Shown here: positions 7,202 through 15,462 of the stretch, piece after piece
Numbering within the stretch: position 1 is the stretch's first letter
Layout: each line of letters opens with the position of its first letter
NCBI RefSeq assembly: GCF_001715295.1
Contig: NZ_MDKB01000004.1
Span: 570,749 to 634,748 of the forward strand
Source: Streptomyces griseus
GTDB lineage: Bacteria; Actinomycetota; Actinomycetes; Streptomycetales; Streptomycetaceae
Direction: 5' to 3'
DNA: 64,000 nucleotides
Notes under the pieces: generated by a model
Database searches by the model: none
Seen by the model: only the letters and a program-made list of their open reading frames with translations
What the model was told of the DNA's origin: nothing
Translations under genes and position numbers: made by a program

Positions 7202-8044
7202 GTGACCAGCAACGATCTCGGAGATTTCCTGCGTGCCCACCGTGCCCGCCTGCGCCCCGACGACGTCGGGCTCGCCTCGTACGGCACCCGGCGGGTGGCG
7301 GGGCTGCGACGGGAGGAGGTCGCCGTCCTGGCGGGCATGAACAGTGACTACTACGCCCGCCTCGAACAGGGACGTGAGCGCAGCCCGTCCCCGCAGATCC
7401 TCGAAGCGATCAGCAACGCGCTGCTGATGGACGCCGCAGCACGCGAGCACATGTTCCGCCTGGCAGGCACCGCACCGGAAGGTTCGCGGCCCCGGCCGAG
7501 AGAGGTGGTGAGCACCGCGTTGCGGCAGCTGCTGGACGGTCATCCGCACGCTGCGGCGTTCGTCCTGAACCCGGCCAACGACTTCCTGGCCTCGAACGCG
7601 CTGGCCGACGCGCTGTTCTCCCCGTTCGAGACCATGGACAACATGGCCCGCATGACCTTTCTCGACCCCGCCGCCCGAAGCTTCTTCGCCCAGTGGGAGC
7701 GGGCGGCGAAGGCGGTCGTCGCCGGGCTGCGCCACGCCACGGGTCTCGACCCGCACTATGCACGCCTGCATGACCTCGTCGCATCTCTGACCGAGGAGAG
7801 CGAGGAGTTCGCCGCCCTGTGGTCCTCGCACACCGTCCACGAGAAGTCACGTGACAGGAAGGATCTTCTCCATCCGGACGTCGGACACCTCGAACTGACC
7901 TACCAGACCTTCGACGTCCGCGGTGCGCCGGGCCAGCAGCTGGTGGTCTACCACGCCGCACCGGGAAGCTCCAGCGCCCAGGCGCTCTCGCTGCTCGGCA
8001 GTCTCCACGCCACGCACCACCGGGAGCGCGCCTCGGAGGAGTGA
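7202..8044 (+). CDS. XRE-family regulator with MmyB-like C-terminal domain
   Basis: A 280-aa regulator. The N terminus has the Xre HTH typical of the MmyB group: LGDFLRAHRARLRPDDVGL, RRVAGLRREEVAVLAGMNSD and YYARLEQGRERSPSPQ. The C-terminal roughly 190 residues (NPANDFLASNALADALFSPF, LTYQTFDVRGAPGQQLVVYH) form the MmyB-like ligand-binding domain, proposed to bind fatty-acid-like ligands. It is divergent from the Atu4866-domain gene. GTG start in an apparently leaderless context. Confidence 0.88.
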   Translation: MTSNDLGDFLRAHRARLRPDDVGLASYGTRRVAGLRREEVAVLAGMNSDYYARLEQGRERSPSPQILEAISNALLMDAAAREHMFRLAGTAPEGSRPRPREVVSTALRQLLDGHPHAAAFVLNPANDFLASNALADALFSPFETMDNMARMTFLDPAARSFFAQWERAAKAVVAGLRHATGLDPHYARLHDLVASLTEESEEFAALWSSHTVHEKSRDRKDLLHPDVGHLELTYQTFDVRGAPGQQLVVYHAAPGSSSAQALSLLGSLHATHHRERASEE

Positions 8045-8173
8045 CCCTGGTGCCGGAGCAGCGGTTACTCATGGTGCAGCGGTAGAGGGCGACGGCCGCA
8101 CCGCGCGTGCGGGGAGGTGGCGGCGACGGTCCGACGACGGCTGTTCCGAGTGACGAGCTCGCAGTTCAGAAGA

Positions 8174-8263
8174 GTGCTCCCCGCGCCTGCGAGGATGGTC
8201 CCAGCGCCAGCACCGTGTCCGCGTCCGGCGCGGCGTGCTTCCCGTGCCCGCGGGGATGGCCCC
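8174..8263 (+). CRISPR. Relic type I-E CRISPR: two 29-nt repeats, one 32-nt spacer
   Basis: Repeat 1 (8174-8202) begins GTGCTCCCCGCGCCTGCG and ends AGGATGGTCCC. Repeat 2 (8235-8263) begins GTGCTTCCCGTGCCCGCG and ends GGGATGGCCCC. They are 29 nt each, identical at 24 positions, and separated by exactly 32 nt (8203-8234). These are the repeat and spacer lengths of type I-E arrays, and the repeats match the actinobacterial I-E consensus. The 5' flank ending CGCAGTTCAGAAGA resembles a leader end. No third repeat is found 61 nt further on, and no cas gene lies in the window, so this is a minimal or decayed array. The rest of 8045-8381 holds no gene. Confidence 0.65.
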
Positions 8264-8381
8264 CGACGCTCCGCGTGCCGTGCCCCGGGACAGCCGCTCC
8301 TACCGACCGTCGCCGCAAAGCCGCCCAGGGCCGAAGCGGGGCCTCTGACGGCGTCGCGGCTCCGGTTGTCCTTCTGGTCGC

Positions 8382-8633
8382 GTCGGAGTACCTGCCCTTC
8401 CGGTCCGGGAGGTCGCTGCGCCGTTGGAGCGCCGTGTACTGGCCCATCCGGATGAGGTGATCACCGAAGTCCTGGAGCGCGCCGCCCTGTCTCCCGCAGG
8501 GCCCCTCCCGGTCGTTGACCATCATCACGTCGTCGGCATGGTCACCGGTGCGGACCTCGTCCGTGCCCCGCGACCGGCGGTCGAGCCCGCCGCAATGGCC
8601 CCACCGGACGGCCGGGCAGGACACAGCCGCTGA
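8382..8633 (+). pseudogene. CBS-domain fragment
   Basis: The frame VGVPALPVREVAAPLERRV then LAHPDEVITEVLERAALSPA then GPLPVVDHHHVVGMVTGADL is the second CBS motif seen at the C terminus of actinobacterial site-2 protease or CBS-pair proteins (VxxPDExxxELLERxxxxxxGPLPVVDxxxxVGMVTxxDL). The metalloprotease portion and first CBS motif are absent, and there is no good start, so it is probably a truncated relic. Confidence 0.5.
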
Positions 8634-8702
8634 CCGGCACTCCGGGGCAGGGCGTGGGAGGTCCCGTCGCCGACGGGGAGTTTCAGGGAGTGTTTCGACA
8701 CC

Positions 8703-9758
8703 GTGGTTGGTCGCAGAAAGAGACACCGGCTCGCCGGGTCCGTCCCGCCGGGCCGAGTCGACGACTCACACCGATGGTCGCGTCGCGCTTGGTGGATCTT
8801 CTCCGGCGCTGTCCTGGTCGCCCTGGCCGCAGCGGCGGTGGTGCGCAGGAGTGAGGTCGCCGGCGCGGTACGGCTGGTCGCCGATGTCGATCCACTGATG
8901 CTGGCCGCCAGTGCCGTGTGCGAGGGGGCGTCGCTCCTGTTCTTCGCCGGGGTGTGGCAGTGGCTCGTGAACGCCGGCGGAGGCGGTTGGGCCTTGCGCC
9001 GTGCGGCGGCGCTGACCCTGGGCGCGAACGCGGTCGCCGGAGCCCTGCCCGGCGGGGCGGTACTGGCCACCGCCTGGGCCTACCGCCAGTTGTGCCGCCG
9101 TGCGATCGGCCCCGAGCTCGCGGCGGCCGTTCTTGCCGTCGCCGGTGCCCTGTCCGCCCTGGGCCTCGGCACCCTCATGACCGTGGCACTCGTCGTCTCG
9201 GGGCCGTCCGCCCGGACCGTGGGCGTCTGGACGATGTCCGTCGTGCTGGCAGCGCTGGCGGCGGCAGGCGCCGGTGCCGTCCTGGTCCGGCGGTCGAAGA
9301 CCGTACGAAGGTATCTGCACAAACTCTGGGCCAAGGCATCCCGGCATTCCACCTGGGCGCGCGACCTCGGTGCCGCGGCGGGCAGGGTCGCCGAGCAGGC
9401 ATGGCACCTCAAGCCGGGACTGCGCCCCTGGATCTCGCCTGCCGTCCAGGCCCTCCTCAACTGGGTCCTCGATCTGGCATGCCTGGTCCTGTGCATGCGC
9501 GCTCTGCACATTGCCGTCCCCTGGCCCGGAGTGCTCGGCGCGTACGTGCTCACCCAGATTCCGGCGACCCTGCGGCTGACACCCGGCAACATCGGTGTGG
9601 TCGAAGCGGGCCTGGCCGCGCTGCTGTCCGCTTACGGCGTGCCGCCGAGCCAGGCGCTCGCCGCCGCGCTGCTGTACCGGGTCGTCAGTTACTGGGCCGT
9701 CCAGCCGATCGGCTGGTGCTGCTACGCCGTCATGTCCCTCCACGGCAGGCATCGGTAG
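8703..9758 (+). CDS. Lysylphosphatidylglycerol-synthase-type transmembrane protein (flippase-like)
   Basis: A 351-aa polytopic protein with six to eight hydrophobic segments. It matches the LPG_synthase_TM/UPF0104 family by the late motif AYVLTQIPATLRLTPGNIGV followed by VEAGLAALLSAYGVP and AALLYRVVSYWAVQPIGW. Family members without the soluble synthase domain are thought to flip or transport lipids. Earlier motifs such as LTLGANAVAGALPGGAVLAT fit the usual N-terminal half. Start GTG 8703. It runs toward the P-type ATPase gene, with a GC-rich hairpin between the two stops. Confidence 0.85.
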   Translation: MVGRRKRHRLAGSVPPGRVDDSHRWSRRAWWIFSGAVLVALAAAAVVRRSEVAGAVRLVADVDPLMLAASAVCEGASLLFFAGVWQWLVNAGGGGWALRRAAALTLGANAVAGALPGGAVLATAWAYRQLCRRAIGPELAAAVLAVAGALSALGLGTLMTVALVVSGPSARTVGVWTMSVVLAALAAAGAGAVLVRRSKTVRRYLHKLWAKASRHSTWARDLGAAAGRVAEQAWHLKPGLRPWISPAVQALLNWVLDLACLVLCMRALHIAVPWPGVLGAYVLTQIPATLRLTPGNIGVVEAGLAALLSAYGVPPSQALAAALLYRVVSYWAVQPIGWCCYAVMSLHGRHR

Positions 9759-9922
9759 TGCAGCAGGGCGCACGGCCGCCCGGGTACTTCGGAGGACGTA
9801 AGCCTGGGGCTCGCAGGGAGACCGTGGCATCCTCGCCGGATCGTCGTCCAGGACGTCGGGGCCACCGCCCCGGGCGGGCCGGCCTCCCGCGCCGCGGCCC
9901 TTACGCCGGCGGTGACGTCCTC

Positions 9923-9946
9923 CGGCGCCCCGGACTCCGGGCGCCG
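9923..9946. terminator. Hairpin between convergent genes
   Basis: CGGCGCCCCGGA pairs with TCCGGGCGCCG around a C/T loop with one bulged C. It lies between the convergent stops of the flippase-like gene and the P-type ATPase and could serve both. No U-tract, which is usual for this GC content. Confidence 0.45.
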
Positions 9947-10024
9947 CGCCGGCGACCTGCCCTGTCGTGTTCTCAGCACAGATCGACCCGGCGCCGGCCT
10001 GCGCCCGGGGCTGCCCGGCCTCTA

Positions 10025-12793
10025 TCAGCCGTGAGGTCCGGTGGTCGATGCCGTTGTGCGCCGTCGGATGAGCCAGCGGCGTAGTTCGTCGGCTCCCCAT
10101 ACCAGGAAGGGGAACGGAAGGACAAACGCGATCATGCCGGGAGTGAGAGCGGCGGTGCCCAGGATGTCCTGGAAGGGTGGGGCGTAGATGAACAGGGCGG
10201 CCAGGGCGATCTCGAAGGCGATCCCCCACAGCAGGAGAGGGTTGGTGAAGACGCCGATGGAGCGTAGGGAGGCGCGGTCGGTTCGGGCGGCGAAGGCTGT
10301 GCCGACCTGCCCGGCGATCATGCCGAGGAAGGTCATGGTGGTCGCTTGCTGGTAGGCGTGGTGGAGCGGGCCGCCGGGACCGGTGGGGTCGCCGGGGTGC
10401 CAGCCGGCGTGGATGAGGACGGCGAAGAATCCCGCCATCTGCAGGGCGGCGCAGATGACGCCGAGGAAGAGCCAGGCGCGCAGCAGCATGGGGCCGCGGA
10501 TGACGCTTTCGGAGCGGGGGCGGGGCGGACGGCCCATGAGGCCGGGTTCAGCCCGTTCCCGGCCCAGGGCGAGGGCGGGCAGGGTTTCGGTGCCGACGTC
10601 GAAGGCCAGCAGCTGCATCACGGTCAGAGGGAGCGGGATGGCGCCGCCGGCCAAGGCGAACACCAGGAACGGTGTGACCTCGGGGGTGGTGTGGGCGAAG
10701 ATGTAGCAGATGAACTTGCGGATGTTGTCGTAGATCCGTCTTCCGGCCCGTACGGCCGTGACGATGGTGGCGAAGTTGTCGTCGGTGAGGACCATGGTGG
10801 CCGCTTCGCGCGCCACGTCGGTGCCTGAGCGTCCCATCGCCACGCCGATGTCGGCGCGTCGCAGGGCGGGGGCGTCGTTGACCCCGTCACCGGTCATGGC
10901 GACGACGTGGCCCTCGGCCCGCAGCGCGTCGGCGATGCGCAGTTTGGCCTCCGGTGAGCTGCGGGCGAAGATCAGCTCGTCGCCGTGGCGTAGCAGCTCG
11001 TCCAGGTCGGCCTCGCGCATCTGGTCGAGTTCTTGAGCGGCAACCACGGTCGGGTGTTCGCCGCCGATGCCGACCTGGTGGGCGATCGCGGCGGCGGTCA
11101 GGGCGTGGTCGCCGGTCACGACGATGACGCGTATGCCGGCGTCGTGGCAGTGTGCGACAGCCTCGGCCACCTCGGGGCGTGGTGGGTCGGCCATGGCAGC
11201 CAGCCCGATCAGGGTCAGGTTCGCTTCGGTGGCGGCGCGGCTGTCGGGCAGGGCGGAGGGGTCCAGGCGGCGTTCGGCCAGGGCCAGGACCCGCAGGCCC
11301 TGGCGGGCAAGGGCGTCCACTTGTTCTTCCACCTGGTGGCGGGTCTCGTCGTCGAGTGGCTGGGTGCTGCCGTCGGCGTGCAGGACGCGCGTGCACCGGG
11401 GTACCACTGCCTCGGGCGCGCCTTTGGTGTCGGCCCACACCGAATGGTCGCGCTCGTCCACGGTGGACATCAGCTTGAGCACCGGGTCGAAGTGGAACTG
11501 CCGGCGGCGGCCGTGCTTCCGGTCCGCGGCGCTCAGACCGTGCCCCAGAGCGGTGGCGGCTTCCAGGAGGGCGAGCTCGGTGGGGTCGCCGAGGGGCCCG
11601 TCGGCTGTTTCGGGCTGCGCGTTGTTGCACCGGGTCATGACCGCCGCGAGTGCGCCCAGTGCCCGATCGCCGAGCTCGGCGTCGTGTGGGACGGCGGTGT
11701 CGGGGATCGGCCGGCCCCCGGCGGCGGTCCAGACCTGGGTGACGTGCATGCGGTTCTCCGTCAGGGTCCCCGTCTTGTCGGTGCAGATCACGTCCGCCGA
11801 CCCCAGCGTCTCCACGGCGCTGAGCCGTTTGACGACGGCACCCTGCCTCACCAGCTCGCGCACGCCCAGCGCCAGCGCCAGGGTGATCACCGGCAGCAGG
11901 CCCTCGGGAACGTTGCCCACCAGCAGGCCGACTGCGAACACCACCGCGTCGTGGAACGACAGGTTCGCCCCGAACACCGCCAGCGGGAGGAACGCCAGGC
12001 CCATCACCACCGCGATCAGCGCGATCAGCCACGCCACCCGCCGCACCTGGCTCTCCAGCGGGCCGACCTCGCGTTCGACCCGCTCGGACAGGGCGGCGAT
12101 CCGGCCCAGCTCGGTGTGCATGCCGGTGGCGAAGACCAGTGCCCGCCCCTCTCCTTCCGTGCACGTGGTCCCGCTGAACACCAGATCGCGGGCCTGCAGC
12201 AACGGCACGCGCGCATCCGTCAGGTCCGCCGACCGGTAAGCGGGCATCGACTCGCCGGTCAACGACGACAGATCGACCTCCACCCCTCCCGAGATCAGCC
12301 GCGCGTCCGCCGAGATCCGGTCCCCCTCCTCCAGCAGCAGGACGTCACCAGGAACCAGCGCGACCGCCTCGACCACCTGCTCCTGACCGTCCCGCAGCAC
12401 CTTGGCCCGCTCCGGCAGATAGGCCGCCAGCGCCTCCACCGCCCGCTCCGCCTGCATCTCCTGCACGAACGCGAACGCGGCATTGACCAGGATCACCACG
12501 ACGATGGCCAGCGCCACCGCGACGATCCCCGCCCACCACGCCAGCAGCGCCGCAGCGCACAGCAGCAGGGCCAGCGGATGCGTGAACTGCCGCGCCAACT
12601 CCCCGGGCCAGCGCCGGCCACCGCGCCGCTGCAGCGTGTTGGGCCCGTAGTGAACCAGCCGCCGCGCCGCCTCCCGCGCGGCCAGCCCCTCCCGCGTACT
12701 GCGCAGATCACGCAGCAGCAACTCCGCCCGCTCCTCGGGATCCGGCCGGTCCAGGACCGGTTCTTCTGCCTCTCCCCGGAACTCTGCAGGCAC
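10025..12793 (-). CDS. P-type cation-transporting ATPase (P2-like)
   Basis: A 922-aa ion pump with all P-type signatures in order: an N-terminal cation ATPase domain (LVHYGPNTLQRR), actuator motif SLTGESMP, transmembrane M4 motif GNVPEGLLPVITLALALG, phosphorylation site ICTDKTGTLTENRMHVTQVW, and hinge MTGDGVNDAPALRRADIGVA. A C-terminal set of about six membrane helices ends near FPFLVWGADELRRWL. The PEGLLP motif and the domain order point to the P2 (Ca2+/Na+/K+) branch rather than heavy-metal P1B pumps, and no CxxC metal domain is present. The exact cation is unknown. GTG start preceded by a G-rich ribosome-binding site. It appears monocistronic. Confidence 0.92.
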   Translation of the reverse strand: MPAEFRGEAEEPVLDRPDPEERAELLLRDLRSTREGLAAREAARRLVHYGPNTLQRRGGRRWPGELARQFTHPLALLLCAAALLAWWAGIVAVALAIVVVILVNAAFAFVQEMQAERAVEALAAYLPERAKVLRDGQEQVVEAVALVPGDVLLLEEGDRISADARLISGGVEVDLSSLTGESMPAYRSADLTDARVPLLQARDLVFSGTTCTEGEGRALVFATGMHTELGRIAALSERVEREVGPLESQVRRVAWLIALIAVVMGLAFLPLAVFGANLSFHDAVVFAVGLLVGNVPEGLLPVITLALALGVRELVRQGAVVKRLSAVETLGSADVICTDKTGTLTENRMHVTQVWTAAGGRPIPDTAVPHDAELGDRALGALAAVMTRCNNAQPETADGPLGDPTELALLEAATALGHGLSAADRKHGRRRQFHFDPVLKLMSTVDERDHSVWADTKGAPEAVVPRCTRVLHADGSTQPLDDETRHQVEEQVDALARQGLRVLALAERRLDPSALPDSRAATEANLTLIGLAAMADPPRPEVAEAVAHCHDAGIRVIVVTGDHALTAAAIAHQVGIGGEHPTVVAAQELDQMREADLDELLRHGDELIFARSSPEAKLRIADALRAEGHVVAMTGDGVNDAPALRRADIGVAMGRSGTDVAREAATMVLTDDNFATIVTAVRAGRRIYDNIRKFICYIFAHTTPEVTPFLVFALAGGAIPLPLTVMQLLAFDVGTETLPALALGRERAEPGLMGRPPRPRSESVIRGPMLLRAWLFLGVICAALQMAGFFAVLIHAGWHPGDPTGPGGPLHHAYQQATTMTFLGMIAGQVGTAFAARTDRASLRSIGVFTNPLLLWGIAFEIALAALFIYAPPFQDILGTAALTPGMIAFVLPFPFLVWGADELRRWLIRRRTTASTTGPHG

Positions 12794-13250
12794 GGCCCCT
12801 CACCCCGTCATGAGGGCGGGGCCCTGACATGAGTCCCGCCGGGTCGATGTACCGAAGTGCATCTCCGTCACCACCTTGCTCTGCGGATCAGCCACTTCCG
12901 GCGTGAGCGCGGTCCCTGCACGGGGCCAGTCACGCCGGTCATCTCCGGGCCGGAACAGGGCGCAACCCGGCTGTCCGCGCCCCGTGGCCGAAATGGGGCA
13001 CGTCGTCACAGCGTGTGAGACGGTCCACGCCGCACGGCCGGTCCGGTCAGGCCCCACCCGCTCCCTTCGCGTCCGCACGCGTCGAGCCGGTGCCGGCCGG
13101 GAAGAGCGGACGAGGTTCCGGGCCGCGAAGGCCGCCGCAGCCGTACCAGCAGCACCTGCGCACCGGGCCGTCCCGGCCGCGGGAGGGATCTCCGGGCGGA
13201 CGGGAGGCGAGCGGACACGGCCTCGGCCATCGAGCCGGAGCTGCACCCTG
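12794..13250. other. Gene-free stretch upstream of the P-type ATPase
   Basis: I see no supportable gene. Long frames exist on both strands but carry the arginine/proline-rich composition of shadow frames in high-GC DNA. The ATPase promoter should lie at the left edge. Confidence 0.4.
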
Positions 13251-13625
13251 CCCGCCCTCCCCGCAGCTCCGCGGTCCCCTGCACGACGCCCTCCGGTACC
13301 CGCCGGCGTCGTGCCACTCCAGCGGCACCCTCACACCAGCCGAACGCCCGCCGCCACGGCCGTCGCCCTCGGCCGACCACGCCGCGACCCCGTGGCGGGA
13401 GGCCCGCCGGGCACTGCGCACACCGGCGTAATGACCCTGAGCAGCGCCCTCCGCTGACGCAGCGGTAATCGGTACGGCGACCGCGGCGAAGATCCAGATC
13501 AGCCGCGCCGGCCACAGCTCCGGCCGGTCCGACGGCCGCCGCGGACACCCGGCACGAGCCCGCTTCGGCCTTTCGCGCGACCGCACGGAGCAGACCCTCC
13601 ATGATTCGAACGCCCACCCGATGAC
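13251..13625 (-). pseudogene. Possible decayed Rv1733c-like membrane protein
   Basis: A minus-strand frame contains RPELWPARLIWIFAAVAVPI, then GHYAGVRSARRASRHGVAAW and SAGVRVPLEWHDAGGYRRAS. The order (one hydrophobic segment, a YxxxxxxRxxRHxVxA stretch, then a VRVxW strand) recalls Rv1733c-type proteins, which often sit near P-type ATPase and CBS genes in actinomycete dormancy-type loci. The second membrane segment is not recognisable. Weak, judged by eye. Confidence 0.25.
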
Positions 13626-13750
13626 GCTCACCTCCTCTCGGCCGGACCCACCCCATGTCCGCACGGCGGCGTGCATCCCACCAAGGGCCACACAGCCCCC
13701 AGTCGTACCCCCACCGGTCCTGTGGCAGAGGACCTGCCTTTCCCCGGAAG

Positions 13751-13940
13751 CCCGATGTCCGGCGCTACGCATGGGACACGGAGAACCGCCTCGTGTCGGT
13801 CACCACCCCCGACGGGACACAGCGGTGGTACCGCTATGGATCTCTGGGCCGCCGTAGCGCGAAGCAGCATCTGGCAGCCGATGGCGAGAGGGCACGGGTG
13901 GAGTCCCGTCTCACCTGGGCGGTCACACCCTCTGTGAGCA
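13751..13940 (+). pseudogene. RHS/YD-repeat protein fragment
   Basis: The frame PDVRRYAWDTENRLVSVTTP then DGTQRWYRYGSLGRRSAKQH then LAADGERARVESRLTWAV is a classic RHS repeat tract (YxWDxENRLVxVxxPDGTxWxYxYDPLGRRxAKxR). Only about 60 residues remain; the rest of the large RHS protein is missing on both sides. It lies directly upstream of a toxin-antitoxin pair and may be the residue of a polymorphic-toxin locus. Confidence 0.75.
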
Positions 13941-14040
13941 GATCAGCCATCGGCCGGACGGGAGTACGTCGCATTTACCGGGAGCACCGCGCCTCGTTTC
14001 CCTGGATCAGACCGAGCGTCTCCGCCACGTCCGGGAGGGG

Positions 14041-14062
14041 TACGGGTACGTACCCGTATCCT
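14041..14062 (+). promoter_or_regulatory. Toxin-antitoxin operator and -10 element
   Basis: TACGGGTACGTACCCGTA (14041-14058) is a perfect 18-bp palindrome 28 bases before the antitoxin start. The -10-like TATCCT (14057-14062) overlaps its right arm, the expected arrangement for autorepression by an antitoxin or antitoxin-toxin complex. Confidence 0.7.
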
Positions 14063-14086
14063 TACGGAATGGGAAGGAGCCCGATG

Positions 14087-14344
14087 ATGTCTGATGCCAA
14101 TGTCCGTATCCCCGAAGAGGCCAAGGACCGCCTCGCCGCGATCGCGGCTGCGGAGGGTCTGTCGCTGCGCGCCTATCTGGCCCGGCTGGCGGAGACGCTG
14201 CTGACACCGGCTGAGCGCGCCGAGCGAGCGGAGAAGGCTCTGGCGGCCTTGAAGGAGTGGAGCGGCTACGCCCCGACTCCTGCGGAACAGGACGACCTGG
14301 ATCTTGAGCTGGACCGTCGCCTGGCGCAGGCGGCCGACCGGTGA
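14087..14344 (+). CDS. Antitoxin of a type II toxin-antitoxin pair
   Basis: An 85-aa protein: MSDANVRIPEEAKDRLAAIA then AAEGLSLRAYLARLAETLLT, a short beta strand plus two helices as in ribbon-helix-helix DNA-binding antitoxins. A charged C-terminal tail (LKEWSGYAPTPAEQDDLDLE) would wrap the toxin. AAGGAG lies 7 nt upstream of ATG 14087; ATG 14084 is an alternative adding one Met. Its stop overlaps the toxin start by four bases (GTGA), so the two are translationally coupled. Confidence 0.85.
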   Translation: MSDANVRIPEEAKDRLAAIAAAEGLSLRAYLARLAETLLTPAERAERAEKALAALKEWSGYAPTPAEQDDLDLELDRRLAQAADR

Positions 14345-14721
14345 GCGACTCCATGCACATCGTCCTGGACGAGACGGCGATGGCCGCGGCCGGGCAGGGG
14401 AATGTCCTCGCCTCCCGGCTCATCCACCGTGCTCACGCGGAACCGGGCTGGTTCCTGTACGTCCCGGCGTGCGCGCTGGTCGAAGCCGACCGCGCGCGGC
14501 CCGGTACGGCGGAGCACCTGGCTTCCCTGCCCGGCATCATCGTCCTGGATCTGGACCTCTCCGCGGCGCTGGCCGTGGCGCGGCAGGAGACCTGGGCGGC
14601 TGCCCACAGCCAGTACGCGGCGCAGCCGACACCCGACCGCCCGGACGGAGCGGTCATCGCGACGACTGCACCGGGCCGGTGGGCCGGCGAGCCGGTCCGG
14701 GTCCTGGATCTCACGTCCTGA
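14341..14721 (+). CDS. PIN-like toxin of a type II toxin-antitoxin pair
   Basis: A 126-aa protein that starts at GTG overlapping the antitoxin stop. IVLDETAMAAAGQGNVLASR gives the first PIN-type acidic position, VPACALVEADRARPG the second (Glu), and the late PDRPDGAVIATTAPGRWAGE a further conserved Asp preceding VRVLDL. This matches divergent actinobacterial PIN-domain toxins, which are Mg-dependent RNases. The usual first motif D-x-S/N is D-E-T here, so catalytic competence is likely but not certain. The pair is self-contained, with its own operator. Confidence 0.8.
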   Translation: MSDSMHIVLDETAMAAAGQGNVLASRLIHRAHAEPGWFLYVPACALVEADRARPGTAEHLASLPGIIVLDLDLSAALAVARQETWAAAHSQYAAQPTPDRPDGAVIATTAPGRWAGEPVRVLDLTS

Positions 14722-14973
14722 GCAGGCGCCGGAAAAGCACGGCCCCGTTGCGAGGACCGCGTCACCGCCGCCGGGACCGTCCTGGTCGGCCGGGCCGTGA
14801 AGCGCCCTGGGCGAACGTGGGTGACCGCGAGTGAAGCCGGATGGCACCGACGGCCGTCCCGCCGCCGGTGGTCACGGCCGGCGGATCATGCCGTCCGCCG
14901 GGGCGATGAGCGCTCCCGCGTCTCACCTCTCAGCTTGCCCGAGTGCGGTGGGGCGGGGTCGTCAGGGCTTCAG

Positions 14974-15273
14974 GTGGTCGGCCTCCCGGACCTGGTGCAG
15001 GTGGATGAGGACCGGGTCGTGCCTCCGGGCCGTCGGCAGCCCGGCGAGAACACCTTCGGCCTCACCCCGCGGGAGGTGGAGGTCTGGCATCTGCTGGCCA
15101 CCGGGTCGGACAACAAGGAGATCGCGCGGGCCATGGAGATCAGCGTCTCCACGGTGAAGAACTACATCACCAGCATCTTCGAGAAACTCGACGTGCGTGA
15201 CCGGGCCCAGGCCGTGATCGCGGCCTACGAGTCGGGCCTGGCCGGATCCCCGCGGGCGACCGGCCCGGGCTGA
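14974..15273 (+). pseudogene. LuxR/NarL-type response regulator output-domain remnant
   Basis: A 99-codon frame ends with FGLTPREVEVWHLLATGSDN, KEIARAMEISVSTVKNYITS and IFEKLDVRDRAQAVIAAYES, a complete LuxR-type HTH. The preceding receiver domain is absent: upstream codons show no phospho-acceptor Asp block. It is probably a truncated response regulator, although a stand-alone HTH protein cannot be excluded because the HTH is intact. Confidence 0.55.
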
Positions 15274-15462
15274 ACAAGCCCGCCGGTACGTGGGCCCTGA
15301 GGGCCTTGACCCCCGAGGCCCGATGCCGGACCCACGGGAGACCGGATCCTGAGGACCTGACGCCGGACATCTCGTGGTCAGGAGAGACTGCCCGCCGCAG
15401 TTCACGGCGGACGGAGTCGCGCCGTACGGGGCGCGGCCGGAGGCGTCGATCGGGGTCAGGGG

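Noticed and set aside
8264..8420. A third CRISPR repeat one unit (61 nt) after the second
   Set aside because: The sequence at 8296 shares only scattered bases with the repeat consensus; no adequate match.
8045..8640. Larger CBS or protease gene around the CBS fragment
   Set aside because: Only the last CBS motif is present; upstream DNA carries the CRISPR relic and no protease motif.
11033..12832. A 599-codon open frame opposite the P-type ATPase
   Set aside because: Classic high-GC antisense shadow: arginine/proline/glutamine-rich, no domain, wholly within a confirmed gene.
13006..13772. Overlapping minus-strand frames upstream of the RHS fragment as intact genes
   Set aside because: Only a short segment resembles a membrane protein family; the rest is arginine/proline-rich, so I list it as a weak remnant at most.
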